Position numbers and translations under genes: made by a program
Assembly: GCA_041685145.1 (NCBI GenBank)
Contig: JAWLGJ010000006.1
Coordinates: forward strand, 18,476-82,475
Origin: JAWLGJ01 sp041685145
GTDB taxonomy: Bacteria; Pseudomonadota; Alphaproteobacteria; Rhodospirillales; Magnetospirillaceae
Reading direction: 5' to 3'
DNA length: 64,000 nt
In this document: one piece after another, positions 49,977 through 59,799 of the stretch
How the letters are laid out: each line of letters begins with the position of its first letter
Numbering within the stretch: position 1 is the first letter of the stretch
Notes under the pieces: generated by a model
Seen by the model: only the letters and a program-made list of their open reading frames with translations
Told to the model about the DNA's origin: nothing
Database searches by the model: none

Positions 49977-50995
49977 CACGCGCCGATGCAGGTGGCGCGG
50001 CCGCTGCCGATACGGTGCAGGGTCTCGACGAAGCGCACCGCCCCTGATTCCGACGCCAGCAGCAGCGATTGCGTCATCGGCACGCCGCGCCGGTGCTTCA
50101 CCCCGCGCAGCACGTTGCCATCGGTGACCCCGGTGGCGGCGAGCAGGATGTTGCCGCTGGCCATTTCGGCGAGTTCGTATTTGCGGTGGAAGTCGTCGAT
50201 TCCCGCACGGCGCGCGGCCACGCGCTCGTCCTCGGCGCGGACCACCAGGCGCCCCTGCATCTGCCCGCCCATGCAGGCCAGCGCCGCCGCCGCCAGCACC
50301 CCCTGCGGGGCGCCGCCGATGCCCATATACATATCGACGCCGGTGCGCGGCAGGGCGGTGGCGATGATGCTGGAGACATCGCCGTCGGAGATCAGCGTCA
50401 CCCGCGCCCCCGCCTCCAACACTCGGCCGATCAGTTCCTCGTGGCGTGGGCGGTCGAGGATGCAGACCATCAGATCCTCGATGGGAATGCGCATGGCGTC
50501 GGCGACGTTGCGCAGATTGTCCTCGGGCGCGGCGTCGAGATCGACCACCCCTTGCGGCAGGCCGCCGCCGACGGCGATCTTGTCCATATAGATGTCGGGC
50601 ACGTGCAGGAAGCCGCCGTGCTCGGCCATCGCCACCACCGACAGCGCGTGGGTGCCGCCCTTGGCGGTGATGTTTTCGCCCTCCAGCGGGTCCAGCGCGA
50701 TTTCCAGATTGGGGCCGCGGCCGGTGCCGACGCGCTCGCCGACGTAAAGCTCCTCGACGGCGCCCTCCTCGCCCTCGCCGACGACGACGCGCCCGTCGAT
50801 GGGCAGGTCGCGCAGGATGGCGTGCATGGCGCGTTTGGCGGCCTCGTCGGGCGCCTGTTCGTCACCGCGCCCGACATAGCGGGCCGCCGCCACCGCCGCC
50901 GCCTCGGACAGGCGCACGGCATCCATCGGCAGGCTGCGCAGCGCCAGCGCGTCCCGCTCGCGGCGGGCCTCCTTGTCGTCGCGGTCCTTGTCCAT
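49976..50995 (-). CDS. glpX: Class II fructose-1,6-bisphosphatase GlpX
   Basis: GlpX-type fructose-1,6-bisphosphatase (339 aa), cytoplasmic, for gluconeogenesis. Metal-binding motifs are VVVGEGEEG near residue 71 and ALDPLEGEN near residue 100; GGAPQGVLAAAALACMGGQMQGRL and TLISDGDVSSI are characteristic of the family. It lies 26 bp after hom and overlaps recJ by one base. In some alphaproteobacteria the enzyme also takes sedoheptulose bisphosphate; no Calvin-cycle genes are in view. Confidence 0.95.
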   Translation of the reverse strand: MDKDRDDKEARRERDALALRSLPMDAVRLSEAAAVAAARYVGRGDEQAPDEAAKRAMHAILRDLPIDGRVVVGEGEEGAVEELYVGERVGTGRGPNLEIALDPLEGENITAKGGTHALSVVAMAEHGGFLHVPDIYMDKIAVGGGLPQGVVDLDAAPEDNLRNVADAMRIPIEDLMVCILDRPRHEELIGRVLEAGARVTLISDGDVSSIIATALPRTGVDMYMGIGGAPQGVLAAAALACMGGQMQGRLVVRAEDERVAARRAGIDDFHRKYELAEMASGNILLAATGVTDGNVLRGVKHRRGVPMTQSLLLASESGAVRFVETLHRIGSGRATCIGA

Positions 50996-51021
50996 CGCCC
51001 GGCGTCTCCCCTCCGGTAAGC

Positions 51022-52316
51022 TCAGAACATCTCGATGCGCACCACGCAGGGCGGCTCCACCACCGCCTCCATCGCGCCGATGGCGGCGATGGCGCGGCGC
51101 ATATTGGCCTCCTGGGTGCTGTGCAGGGTCATCACCACCGGCACCGTCTCGCCGGGGGCGCGGCCGCGCTGGATCACCGCCTCCATCGACACCTGCTCGT
51201 CGCGCAGGAAGGCGGCGATGTCGGCAAACACGCCCGGCCGGTCCAGCACCATCAAGCGTACATAGTACGACCCGGTGTAATCCTCCATCGGCACCACCGG
51301 GCGCGGCTCCAACGCCTCGGCGGGGACGCCGAAGGTGGGGGCGGTGCGCCCGCGGGCGATGTCGATGATGTCCGCCGCCACCGCCGAGGCGGTGGGCCCG
51401 GCGCCGGCGCCCAGCCCCTCATAGATGGAGCGGCCGACGAAATCGCCCTCGACGACCACGGCGTTGAACGCCTCCTCGACATGGGCGAGCGGCGAGGCCT
51501 TGGGCACCATGCAGGGGTGGACGCGCTGATCGACGCCGGCCTCGGTGTGGCGGGCGATGCCCAGCAGCTTGATGTCATAGCCGAGCTCGTCGGCGAACTG
51601 GATGTCCATCGCCGAAATCTGGCGGATGCCCTCGATATAGACGGCGGTGAAGTCCACCGGCACCCCGAAAGCGAGGCTGGTGAGCAACGTCAGCTTATGG
51701 GCGGTGTCGATGCCGTCGATGTCGAAAGTGGGATCGGCCTCGGCATAGCCCAGCGCCTGCGCCTCGGCCAGCACCTCGGCGAACTCCCGCCCGCTCTCGC
51801 GCATGGTGGTGAGGATGTAGTTGCAGGTGCCGTTGAGGATGCCGTAGACCTGCCCCACCCGGTTGCCGGCCAGCCCCTCGCGCAGCGCCTTGATGATCGG
51901 GATGCCCCCCGCCACCGCCGCCTCATAGGCCAGCACGCAGCCGTGCTGCTCGGCGGCGCGCGCCATCTCGGTGCCGTGATGGGCCAGCAGCGCCTTGTTG
52001 GCGGTGACAACGTGGCGGCCGTGCGCCAGCGCCGTCTCGCACACCGCCTTGGCGACGCCGTCGGCGCCGCCGACCAGTTCGCAGACGACATCGACATCGG
52101 CGTCGGCGGCCATCGCCACCGCGTCCTCGTACCAGTAGAGGCCGTCGAGGGCGATCCCGCGGTCCTTGGCGCGATCGCGGGCGGAGACGGCGGTCAGCAC
52201 CACCGGGCGCCCGGCCCGCGCCTCGATGACGTCGGCCTGCTCGCGCAGCAGGCGGACGGTGGCAGCGCCGACGGTGCCCAGGCCGGCGATGGCGATCTTG
52301 AGCGGCTTCAACTTTA

Positions 52317-52320
<4 letters not shown>
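51022..52320 (-). CDS. hom: Homoserine dehydrogenase
   Basis: Homoserine dehydrogenase (432 aa) making homoserine from aspartate semialdehyde for Thr/Met synthesis. No ATG precedes the fold; the TTG at 52320 overlaps the upstream stop in a TTGA, equivalent to the common ATGA coupling, with GGATGG upstream. NAD(P) motif IAIAGLGTVGAATVRLL, catalytic region GILNGTCNYILTTM, YAEADPTFDIDGIDTAHKLTLL with the catalytic aspartate and lysine, and a C-terminal ACT domain (VRLMVLDRPGVFADIAAFL) for threonine feedback are all present. Confidence 0.95.
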
Positions 52321-53543
<1,223 letters not shown>

Positions 53544-53669
53544 GCCTTCGCCTTCAGACGCCGGTGCGTTGTTGAGGCGCCGCCGCTGCCGGCGGCGCCG
53601 TTGGGGGGGTGACTGTAGCGCGATCGAAATCCAAATTCACGGCGATCTTGTGGCGGCCGCGCGGCCGTT

Positions 53670-53876
53670 TCACGGCATCATCGATTCGGCGGCGCGCCGC
53701 TGCTCCCGCCGGTCGGCCTCCAGGCGCTCCAGGATGCCGGCGCGTTCGGCCGCGTCGCTGGTCCGCGGCCGTTCCGGCACGTCGCACAGCCGTGGAAACT
53801 CCCTTGCGCAGCCGGAAAGGCCGGCCGACGCCAGAACCGCCAGAGTGAATACAAACTTCGCCGGACGTAGGAACAT
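53670..53876 (-). CDS. Small putative lipoprotein
   Basis: 68-aa frame from ATG 53876 with a lipoprotein signal: KFVFTLAVLASAGLSGC, where LSGC is a good lipobox and Cys23 would be acylated. The short mature part (PRLCDVPERPRTSDAAERAGILERLEADRREQRR) is charged and helical, as in small outer-membrane lipoproteins encoded near phaC or in metal-stress loci. The ribosome site is weak. I do not recognise a family; the lipobox is the main evidence that it is real. Confidence 0.55.
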   Translation of the reverse strand: MFLRPAKFVFTLAVLASAGLSGCAREFPRLCDVPERPRTSDAAERAGILERLEADRREQRRAAESMMP

Positions 53877-53898
53877 CGCGCCGTACCGTTGCCGTATG

Positions 53899-53934
53899 CC
53901 GGAGACTTTCGATATCCGGAGACTTTCGAGATAT
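53899..53934. repeat. Direct repeat upstream of phaC
   Basis: CCGGAGACTTTCGA occurs twice with a 17-bp period, each copy followed by ATAT-like bases, and TTGACC (a possible -35) begins at the end of the second. It lies between the divergent small lipoprotein gene and phaC and looks like a paired regulator site. Confidence 0.6.
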
Positions 53935-54088
53935 TGACCTTGCCGCCCCCGCCGGTCGATGGTGGAGGCGCACCGGCGGCGAGTATACAGGGGGGATGCG
54001 CCGATTCCCAGCGGTGCGCTCCCGGCTCTTTCGCCTCGACTGCGTGCGCACTATCTATTCCGCGAGTCCGAGGACAGGGGCGAGTCGC

Positions 54089-55888
54089 ATGGCCGAGCAC
54101 AGCAATGCCGATATGAAGATACCCGACCCCGCCGAGTTGTCGAACGCGATGGCCGACATCGCCGAACGCAGCCAGCGCATCGTCACCGAATTCCTTTCGC
54201 GGCAGGGCGACGGGCCGAACCCCGCCGGCATGGCCGACCCCCTCAACATCGGCAACGCGTTCCTGGAGATGACGGCGCGGATGATGAGCGACCCCGGCCG
54301 CGTGGTCGAGGCGCAGATGGCGCTGTGGCAGGATTACATGCTGCTGTGGCAGCAGACCACCCGGCGGATGATGGGCCACGAGAGCCAGCCGGTGGTGCAG
54401 CCCGAAAAGGGCGACCGCCGCTTTCGCGACGACATGTGGCGGGACAACGAGGTCTTCGACTTCATCAAGCAGTCCTATCTGCTGACGGCGCGGTGGATGC
54501 AGGCGCTGGTCAAGGACGTCGACGGGCTTGACGAAAAGACGGCGCAGAAGGTCGATTTCTACACCCGCCAGTTCGTCGACGCGCTGGCGCCCAGCAATTT
54601 CCTGATGACCAATCCCGAGGTGCTGCGCGCCACCATCGAGACCGGCGGCGAGAATCTGGTCAAGGGGCTGCAAAACCTGCTCGACGATCTGGAGCGCGGC
54701 AAGGGGCGCCTCAACATCAAGATGACCGACCTGGAGGCCTTCGCCATCGGCGAGAACATCGCGGTGACGCCGGGCAAGGTCATCCATCAGAACGAGTTGT
54801 GCCAGATCATCCAATACGAGCCGGCCACCGAGACGGTGTACCGCCGGCCGCTGATGATCGTGCCGCCGTGGATCAACAAGTTCTATATCCTCGACCTGCG
54901 GCCCAAGAACTCCTTTATCCGATGGGCCGTCGAGCAGGGCCACACCGTCTTCGTGCTCTCTTGGGTCAACCCCGACGAGAGCCTGGCCCGCAAGACCTTC
55001 GAGGACTATCTGCGCCAGGGGCCGCTGGAGGCCCTGGAGGTTCTCGAACGCGCCACCGGCGAGCGCGAGATCAACGCCATTGGCTACTGCCTGGGCGGCA
55101 CGCTGCTGGCCTGCGCCCTGGCCCACATGGCCGCCAAGGGCGACGACCGCATCAAGAGCGCCACCTTCTTCACCACCATGACCGATTTCGAGGAAGCCGG
55201 CGAACTGGGCGTGTTCATCGACGAGGAACAGTTGGTGGCGCTGGAGGAGCGCATGAACCAGCGCGGCTATCTCGACGGTGCCGAGATGGCGACGAGCTTC
55301 AACATGCTGCGCGCCAACGACCTGATCTGGTCCTTCGTGATCAACAATTACCTGCTGGGCAAGGAACCCTTTCCCTTCGACCTGCTGTATTGGAACTCCG
55401 ATTCCACCCGAATGCCGGCGGCGATGCACAGTCATTACCTGCGCAAGATGTACCAGAAGAACAAGCTGGTCGAGCCGGGGGGCATCAGCCTGCTGGGCAC
55501 GCCGCTGGACCTGGGCCGCATCAAGACGCCGTCCTATTTCCTCTCGACGCGCGAGGACCACATCGCGCCGTGGCGGGCGACCTATCGCGGCGCGCAGCGT
55601 TTCGGCGGGCCGGTGCGTTTCGTGCTGTCGGCCTCGGGGCATATCGCCGGCGTCATCAACCCGCCGGCGGCCAACAAGTACTGCCACTGGACCAACACAC
55701 GACGCATCAAGGATCCCGACCAGTGGTTGAAGAACGCCAAGGCCGCCGACGGATCCTGGTGGCCCGACTGGCAGAAATGGGTGGCCAGGTTCGGCGGCGG
55801 CCAAGTGCCGGCGCGCGCCCCCGGCGACGGGCCGATGAAGCTCATCGAGGACGCCCCCGGTTCCTACGTCAAGGTGCGGGCGAACTGA
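54089..55888 (+). CDS. phaC: Class I polyhydroxyalkanoate synthase
   Basis: PHA synthase, 599 aa, polymerising (R)-3-hydroxyacyl-CoA into storage granules. Start ATG 54089 (AGGGG upstream). The N-terminal domain includes WQQTTRRMMG and a RFRDDMWRDNEVFDFIKQSYLL segment typical of class I. The lipase-like box is GYCLGG with nucleophile Cys334; the catalytic Asp lies in STREDHIAPW and the general-base His in SASGHIAGVINPP. No phaAB or phasin genes are next to it. Confidence 0.96.
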   Translation: MAEHSNADMKIPDPAELSNAMADIAERSQRIVTEFLSRQGDGPNPAGMADPLNIGNAFLEMTARMMSDPGRVVEAQMALWQDYMLLWQQTTRRMMGHESQPVVQPEKGDRRFRDDMWRDNEVFDFIKQSYLLTARWMQALVKDVDGLDEKTAQKVDFYTRQFVDALAPSNFLMTNPEVLRATIETGGENLVKGLQNLLDDLERGKGRLNIKMTDLEAFAIGENIAVTPGKVIHQNELCQIIQYEPATETVYRRPLMIVPPWINKFYILDLRPKNSFIRWAVEQGHTVFVLSWVNPDESLARKTFEDYLRQGPLEALEVLERATGEREINAIGYCLGGTLLACALAHMAAKGDDRIKSATFFTTMTDFEEAGELGVFIDEEQLVALEERMNQRGYLDGAEMATSFNMLRANDLIWSFVINNYLLGKEPFPFDLLYWNSDSTRMPAAMHSHYLRKMYQKNKLVEPGGISLLGTPLDLGRIKTPSYFLSTREDHIAPWRATYRGAQRFGGPVRFVLSASGHIAGVINPPAANKYCHWTNTRRIKDPDQWLKNAKAADGSWWPDWQKWVARFGGGQVPARAPGDGPMKLIEDAPGSYVKVRAN

Positions 55889-55901
55889 GCCGCGCGCGTC
55901 A

Positions 55902-56303
55902 TCACGACCGATCCTCCCCGTCGCCGTCGTCCGCCTGCGGCCCGAACCGCCCCAGCCCCGGCCCGTCCGCGGCCAACCGCGCGAAACGCATCTGGCGCAG
56001 CAGGTCCGGCAGCGCCGCCACCAGTTCGCGCAATTGCGCGTCGGTCATCGCCGCGGCGGCGTCGACCTGCCAGCGCCGCCGCAGAAGCGTCGCCCACAGC
56101 GCCGCCTCCCCGCCCATCAACTCGTCCAGGCGCCGCAGCAGCTCGTCGCGCTGACGGCGCCGTTCGGCCCCGGCACCGGCGTCGCCCAGATGGATGTGCA
56201 GGTTCTCGATATGCAGGCTGAAGCCGGCGGCGGCGTTGCCGGCGTTGTCGTTGGCACCCGCCGCTGCGGCGATAAGGCGCCTGATCTCCTCAAGCCGATC
56301 CAT
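55902..56303 (-). CDS. Hypothetical protein after the XRE regulator
   Basis: 133-aa soluble protein I do not recognise. The N-terminus is helical (MDRLEEIRRLIAAAAG), then a short His-containing strand stretch (FSLHIENLHIHLGD), a charged helix (ERRRQRDELLRRLDELMGG), and the helix-rich MTDAQLRELVAALPDLLRQM. The tail is acidic. It starts 18 bp after the XRE-type regulator and is almost surely co-transcribed. It converges on phaC with only 13 bp between stop codons. Confidence 0.6.
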   Translation of the reverse strand: MDRLEEIRRLIAAAAGANDNAGNAAAGFSLHIENLHIHLGDAGAGAERRRQRDELLRRLDELMGGEAALWATLLRRRWQVDAAAAMTDAQLRELVAALPDLLRQMRFARLAADGPGLGRFGPQADDGDGEDRS

Positions 56304-56321
56304 GCTGCGTGGATTCCTCCC

Positions 56322-56717
56322 TCAGGACGCCAGCGTCACCACCTTGGCGATAAGATGATGCCCCCGCGCCACCTGCGGCTCCTCCATTTCCCGGAACATC
56401 TGATACAGCAGCGCCACCAGGCGGCCCTTCTTCTCGGGCGGCAGCATCAAATTGCGCTCGGCCAGCACCGTTTCCAGGTTGGCCACGACATCCTGCAACA
56501 GTTGCTCGTCGGCGTCCCCCGGCGGCCGTCCCGTCAACAGCCAATCGCTCGACACCCCCATCGCGACCAGACGCGCCAACACGGCCGGGCCGGGCTGGCT
56601 TGTCCCGGCCTCGTAGTTCTGCCACGTCGATATCCCCACCTCGCAGGCGGCGGCCATGTCCTTTTGGGTCTTGCCGAGGCGACGCCGGGCCTCGCGAAGG
56701 CGGCGATGAAGCGTCAA
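56322..56717 (-). CDS. XRE-family transcriptional regulator
   Basis: 131-aa regulator. The helix-turn-helix is LREARRRLGKTQKDMAAACEVGISTWQNYEAGTSQP, close to the N-terminus, followed by SSDWLLTG, common in CI-like repressors. The C-terminal part (LPPEKKGRLVALLYQMFREM) is helical. I choose TTG 56717 behind GGCGGAG; an upstream ATG at 56828 would add a tail overlapping the promoter. It may regulate itself and its partner at 55902. Confidence 0.75.
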   Translation of the reverse strand: MTLHRRLREARRRLGKTQKDMAAACEVGISTWQNYEAGTSQPGPAVLARLVAMGVSSDWLLTGRPPGDADEQLLQDVVANLETVLAERNLMLPPEKKGRLVALLYQMFREMEEPQVARGHHLIAKVVTLAS

Positions 56718-57125
56718 GACAATCTCCGCCCCACACCCAAAAAGTTGTGTGCGCGACCCATGCTGATGTTGACGATGCACATGAATATAGGCATATTTGG
56801 TCCAACGGGTGAAACTAAGGGCCGGCACAACCGGCCCGGTAAAACGGGGGGCCGGATGGCAGGCGCGTATTCAGCCGCCGCGGTGGCAGTGCCGGACGAA
56901 AACACCCCGCCCGAACCGAAACAAGCGCGCGGTGCGCCTGGCCCTTCGACGGGCCGCCGGTTCGGCCATCGTTGCCCCGTTCGCACGACTCCGCGCCCGC
57001 CCAGGCGTTCGGCGCCACCGGGCGGGACGAGATGCCGCTGCGCGAATAAGTCTAGGACGGGCGCGCGTCGGCGTCATCGGCAAATCCCCCTAGACGCCCC
57101 GCCGGCCGGCGCTCGCGGCTAGGGC
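56718..57125. other. Gap between the XRE regulator and hemerythrin
   Basis: About 400 bp. The first 100 bp hold the promoter at 56784-56813 and are AT-richer than the flanks. A GGGCCGG-5-CCGGCCC hairpin lies at 56819-56837. Beyond 56840 I see only GC-rich sequence with shadow frames and no clear promoter for the hemerythrin gene. Confidence 0.6.
56784..56813 (-). promoter_or_regulatory. Promoter of the XRE regulator
   Basis: On the minus strand TTCACC and TATATT are separated by 18 bp, placing transcription near 56777 and a leader of about 60 nt before the TTG start at 56717. This supports the short form of the regulator. Confidence 0.6.
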
Positions 57126-57575
57126 ATGGCCGCCGACCCGCGAACCCCGCTGCGGCTGGTTCAGCACTTCCGCACCGGCCACCCCGCCATCGACGCCGAT
57201 CACCAGCGCCTGGCCCGCACCCTCAGTCGGGCGGGCGAGGCGATTGATGCCGCCCCCGCTGAAGAACCGCTGACCCACACCCTGCTCGATCTGGTGGTCG
57301 AGGCGCTTGAGCGCCATCTTCAGCGCGAAGAGGCGCTGCTCGGCGCCTGCCGCTATCCGAAACTTGACGAACACAGCGCCCGCCATGCCGACCTGCGGCG
57401 CCGCGCCCGGGCCGTCCGTGTTGACTGCCGGGGCGCCGACGCCGAGGCCATGCGCCGGTGTTTCGACCAGATGACGGCCCTGTTCGTCGAGGAGGTCGTC
57501 GCCGGCGACCACGCCTTCATGTCATGGCTGGAGGAGTGCGGAGAGGCGGAAAGGCGGCCGCCCAAGGCGCGTTAG
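57126..57575 (+). CDS. Bacteriohemerythrin
   Basis: Hemerythrin-like oxygen-binding protein, 149 aa. The diiron ligands are visible in order: HPAIDADHQRL (first His and His/Asp region), HLQREEALL, HSARHADL and DHAFMSWL. The length is that of single-domain bacteriohemerythrins, which store or deliver oxygen or sense NO and oxygen. The stop codon is inside the left arm of a strong hairpin. The ribosome site before ATG 57126 is weak. Confidence 0.88.
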   Translation: MAADPRTPLRLVQHFRTGHPAIDADHQRLARTLSRAGEAIDAAPAEEPLTHTLLDLVVEALERHLQREEALLGACRYPKLDEHSARHADLRRRARAVRVDCRGADAEAMRRCFDQMTALFVEEVVAGDHAFMSWLEECGEAERRPPKAR

Positions 57576-57608
57576 GGCCGTTTCCACTCACATGGAACCG
57601 GCCCTAAC
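57571..57608 (+). terminator. Terminator-like hairpin after hemerythrin
   Basis: 15-bp arms GTTAGGGCCGTTTCC and GGAACCGGCCCTAAC, with one mismatch that can form a G-U pair and an 8-nt loop. The hemerythrin stop codon lies in the left arm. There is no long T-run. The GTTTCC/GGAA core is shared with the hairpin at 13336. Confidence 0.6.
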
Positions 57609-57616
57609 CGTTGTGT

Positions 57617-57658
57617 CCCTCGCCGGGCGCTCGCTCCGCTCGCTTGGCCGCCGCCTCA
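57617..57658 (-). repeat. Third copy of the dispersed 43-bp repeat
   Basis: On the minus strand 42 bases are identical to the units at 13221 and 13281. As there, a GTTTCC hairpin follows on the 3' side (57608 to 57571), so order and orientation within the composite element are conserved. Confidence 0.85.
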
Positions 57659-57799
57659 ACGGCGGCTGGGCGCGACCGCGTGCAAGGGGATGATCTTGCC
57701 CTAGCGCCACCGCCTCCACCGCCGCCGGTCCCGGTCATCGGAGTCATTGCGTTCGCTCCGCGATGGGGGCAACAATCCGCCCTCGTCAAGGAGGAACGA

Positions 57800-58612
57800 T
57801 TGCGCGAGCCCCTGCCTTTTTCCCCCGACGCCGATTCCGTCAGCGTCCGTGCCCTGCTGCTTGCCGAGCGCCTGGACACCCGCAGCCTGGAGAAGGCCGA
57901 CGCGCTGGCGGTGCTGCCACTGACCGTGCTGGCGGGGGCGGCGGGGTTGGCGGTGCTGTTCCGCTATGGCGCCGTGGTGATGTTCAACATGACCGAGGCG
58001 GAAGAGCGCGCGTTCCTGGCCGGCTTGCGGCCGCTGGCCCACGACCCCATCGAGAGCCCGGAAGAGGATGTCGCCCGCGTCTCCGTGCGGCCCCACCGCG
58101 AGGAACAGGTCGACCCCTCCGGCGCCATCCTGCTCCAGGATTGGAGCCTGGAGCGACTGCAATTGGTCGCGGACGTGATGGCCAAGAACGTGGTGCTGGC
58201 CCATGACGAGGACCGTATCCGCGACGTCTTCGACCGCATCGACCCGCTGGCCGCGCACCTGAAACGCGCCGGTCGCGCCGGGCGCAACACCCGCGCGCTG
58301 CTGCAACAGATCGGCGACGTGCTGCTGACCCAGCACCGCATGGTAGGGCGTGTCGAGGTCACCGAGCGGCCGGAACTGCTGTGGGATTACCCGCAACTGG
58401 AACGGCTTTACCTGCGCCTTGAGGACGAATACGAACTGCGCGAGCGGGACCGCGCCCTGGACCGCAAGCTCGACCTGATTTCACGCACCGTCGAGACGCT
58501 GCTCGATCTGGTCCACAACAAGCGCAGCCTGCGGGTGGAGTGGTACATCGTCATCCTCATCATGGTGGAGATCGTCCTCTATCTCTACGACATGTTCGTG
58601 CGCGGCGTCTGA
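57800..58612 (+). CDS. RMD1/YagE-family membrane-anchored protein
   Basis: DUF155 (RMD1/Sif2-like) protein of 270 aa. The start is TTG 57800 with a near-perfect ribosome site (AAGGAGGAA); the longer frame from 57611 would read through the dispersed repeat. Seen: ALAVLPLTVLAGAAGLAVLFRYGAVVMFN near the start, RPELLWDYPQLERLYLRLEDEYELRERDRALDRKLDLI, and a C-terminal membrane helix EWYIVILIMVEIVLYLYDMF. The family is conserved from bacteria to mitochondria, but its molecular role is not established. It is followed by an MFS transporter after 1 bp. Confidence 0.85.
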   Translation: MREPLPFSPDADSVSVRALLLAERLDTRSLEKADALAVLPLTVLAGAAGLAVLFRYGAVVMFNMTEAEERAFLAGLRPLAHDPIESPEEDVARVSVRPHREEQVDPSGAILLQDWSLERLQLVADVMAKNVVLAHDEDRIRDVFDRIDPLAAHLKRAGRAGRNTRALLQQIGDVLLTQHRMVGRVEVTERPELLWDYPQLERLYLRLEDEYELRERDRALDRKLDLISRTVETLLDLVHNKRSLRVEWYIVILIMVEIVLYLYDMFVRGV

Positions 58613-58613
58613 C

Positions 58614-59786
58614 ATGCCCGGCCGCTTCGCCCTGTCGGCGCGCCTGGCGCTGTTCTACCTTACGATCTTCGCCGCCATCGGCATCCACCTGCCCTATTGG
58701 CCGGTCTGGTTGCAAAGCCGCGGGCTCAGCCCCGGCGAAATCGGCGTCGTGCTTTCGGCCGCCTTCCTGACCAAGATCGTCACCAACCCCCTGGTCGGAC
58801 AGGCCGTCGACCGCTACGGGCGCCGGCGGGCGCCGCTGATGGCGCTGGCGGCGGCGGCGCTGGCGGCGACCGCCCTGTACGCCCTCGCCGAGGGGTTCTG
58901 GAGCATTCTGGCGGTGACGCTGCTCTTCGGCGCCAGCTTCACCGCCCTGATGCCGGTGGGCGAGAACCTCACCATGCTCACCGCCCATCGGCGCGGCCTC
59001 GACTACGGCCGCATCCGATTGTGGGGCTCAGTGTCCTTCATCGCGGCGTCGATCGTGGGCGGGGCGGTGATGGCGCGCGCCCCCGCCGATGCCATCCTGG
59101 TCATGGTGCTGCTGGGGGTGGCGGCCACCTTCGCCGCCACCGTGGCGCTGCCCGACGTCCACACCCCCCCGGCCGCCGGCCGGCACGCCCCGGCGGGGCG
59201 CTTCTATCGCCATCCCCTGTTCCTGCTGTTCCTGGGGGCGACGGCGCTGATCCAGACCAGCCACATGGTCTATTACGGCTTCGGCACCCTGCACTGGCAG
59301 GCGGCGGGGCTGTCCGGCCCCGTCATCGGCGCGCTGTGGGCCGAGGGCGTCATCGCCGAGGTGGTGCTGTTCGCCCTGGGGGCGCGGGTGCTGGCACGGT
59401 TCGGGCCGGCGCGGCTGATGGTGGTGGCGGGGGCGGCGGGGCTGCTGCGCTGGACGGTGCTGGGGGCGACCACCGCGCTGCCGCCGCTGGCGATGGCGAA
59501 CTGGCTGCACGCCTTCACCTTCGGCGCCACGCATCTGGCGGCAATGCATTTCATCACCCGCGCCGCGCCGCCGGAACTCTCGGCCCGGGCGCAGGCGTTC
59601 TATTCGGCGGTGACGATGGGCCTGGTGCCCGGCATGGCGATGCTGGGCGCCGGGCGCCTTTACGAGGCGCTGGGCGGCGGCGCCTTCGTTGTTGCGGCGG
59701 CAATGGCGGCGGCGGGCGGCGCGCTGGCCCTGGCGCTGCTGCGGCGCTGGGACGGCGGAATGCTGGTGCTGGCGCCGGCGCGGTGA
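58614..59786 (+). CDS. MFS transporter, HcaT-like
   Basis: Major facilitator protein, 390 aa, with twelve predicted helices, of the phenylpropionate-permease (MFS_1_like, HcaT) group. The N-terminal LFYLTIFAAIGIHLPYWPVWLQSRGLSPGEIGVVLSAAF and the loop motif GQAVDRYGRRRAPLMAL are characteristic. The substrate is unknown. ATG 58614 lies 1 bp after the RMD1-like gene, and cysQ starts 13 bp later, so the three form an operon. Confidence 0.88.
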   Translation: MPGRFALSARLALFYLTIFAAIGIHLPYWPVWLQSRGLSPGEIGVVLSAAFLTKIVTNPLVGQAVDRYGRRRAPLMALAAAALAATALYALAEGFWSILAVTLLFGASFTALMPVGENLTMLTAHRRGLDYGRIRLWGSVSFIAASIVGGAVMARAPADAILVMVLLGVAATFAATVALPDVHTPPAAGRHAPAGRFYRHPLFLLFLGATALIQTSHMVYYGFGTLHWQAAGLSGPVIGALWAEGVIAEVVLFALGARVLARFGPARLMVVAGAAGLLRWTVLGATTALPPLAMANWLHAFTFGATHLAAMHFITRAAPPELSARAQAFYSAVTMGLVPGMAMLGAGRLYEALGGGAFVVAAAMAAAGGALALALLRRWDGGMLVLAPAR

Positions 59787-59799
59787 TAGCGTGCCGGCC

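Noticed and set aside
56722..56828. Longer N-terminus of the XRE regulator
   Set aside because: The extension from ATG 56828 would cover a convincing promoter at 56784-56813 and precedes the conserved domain with low-complexity, non-conserved residues.
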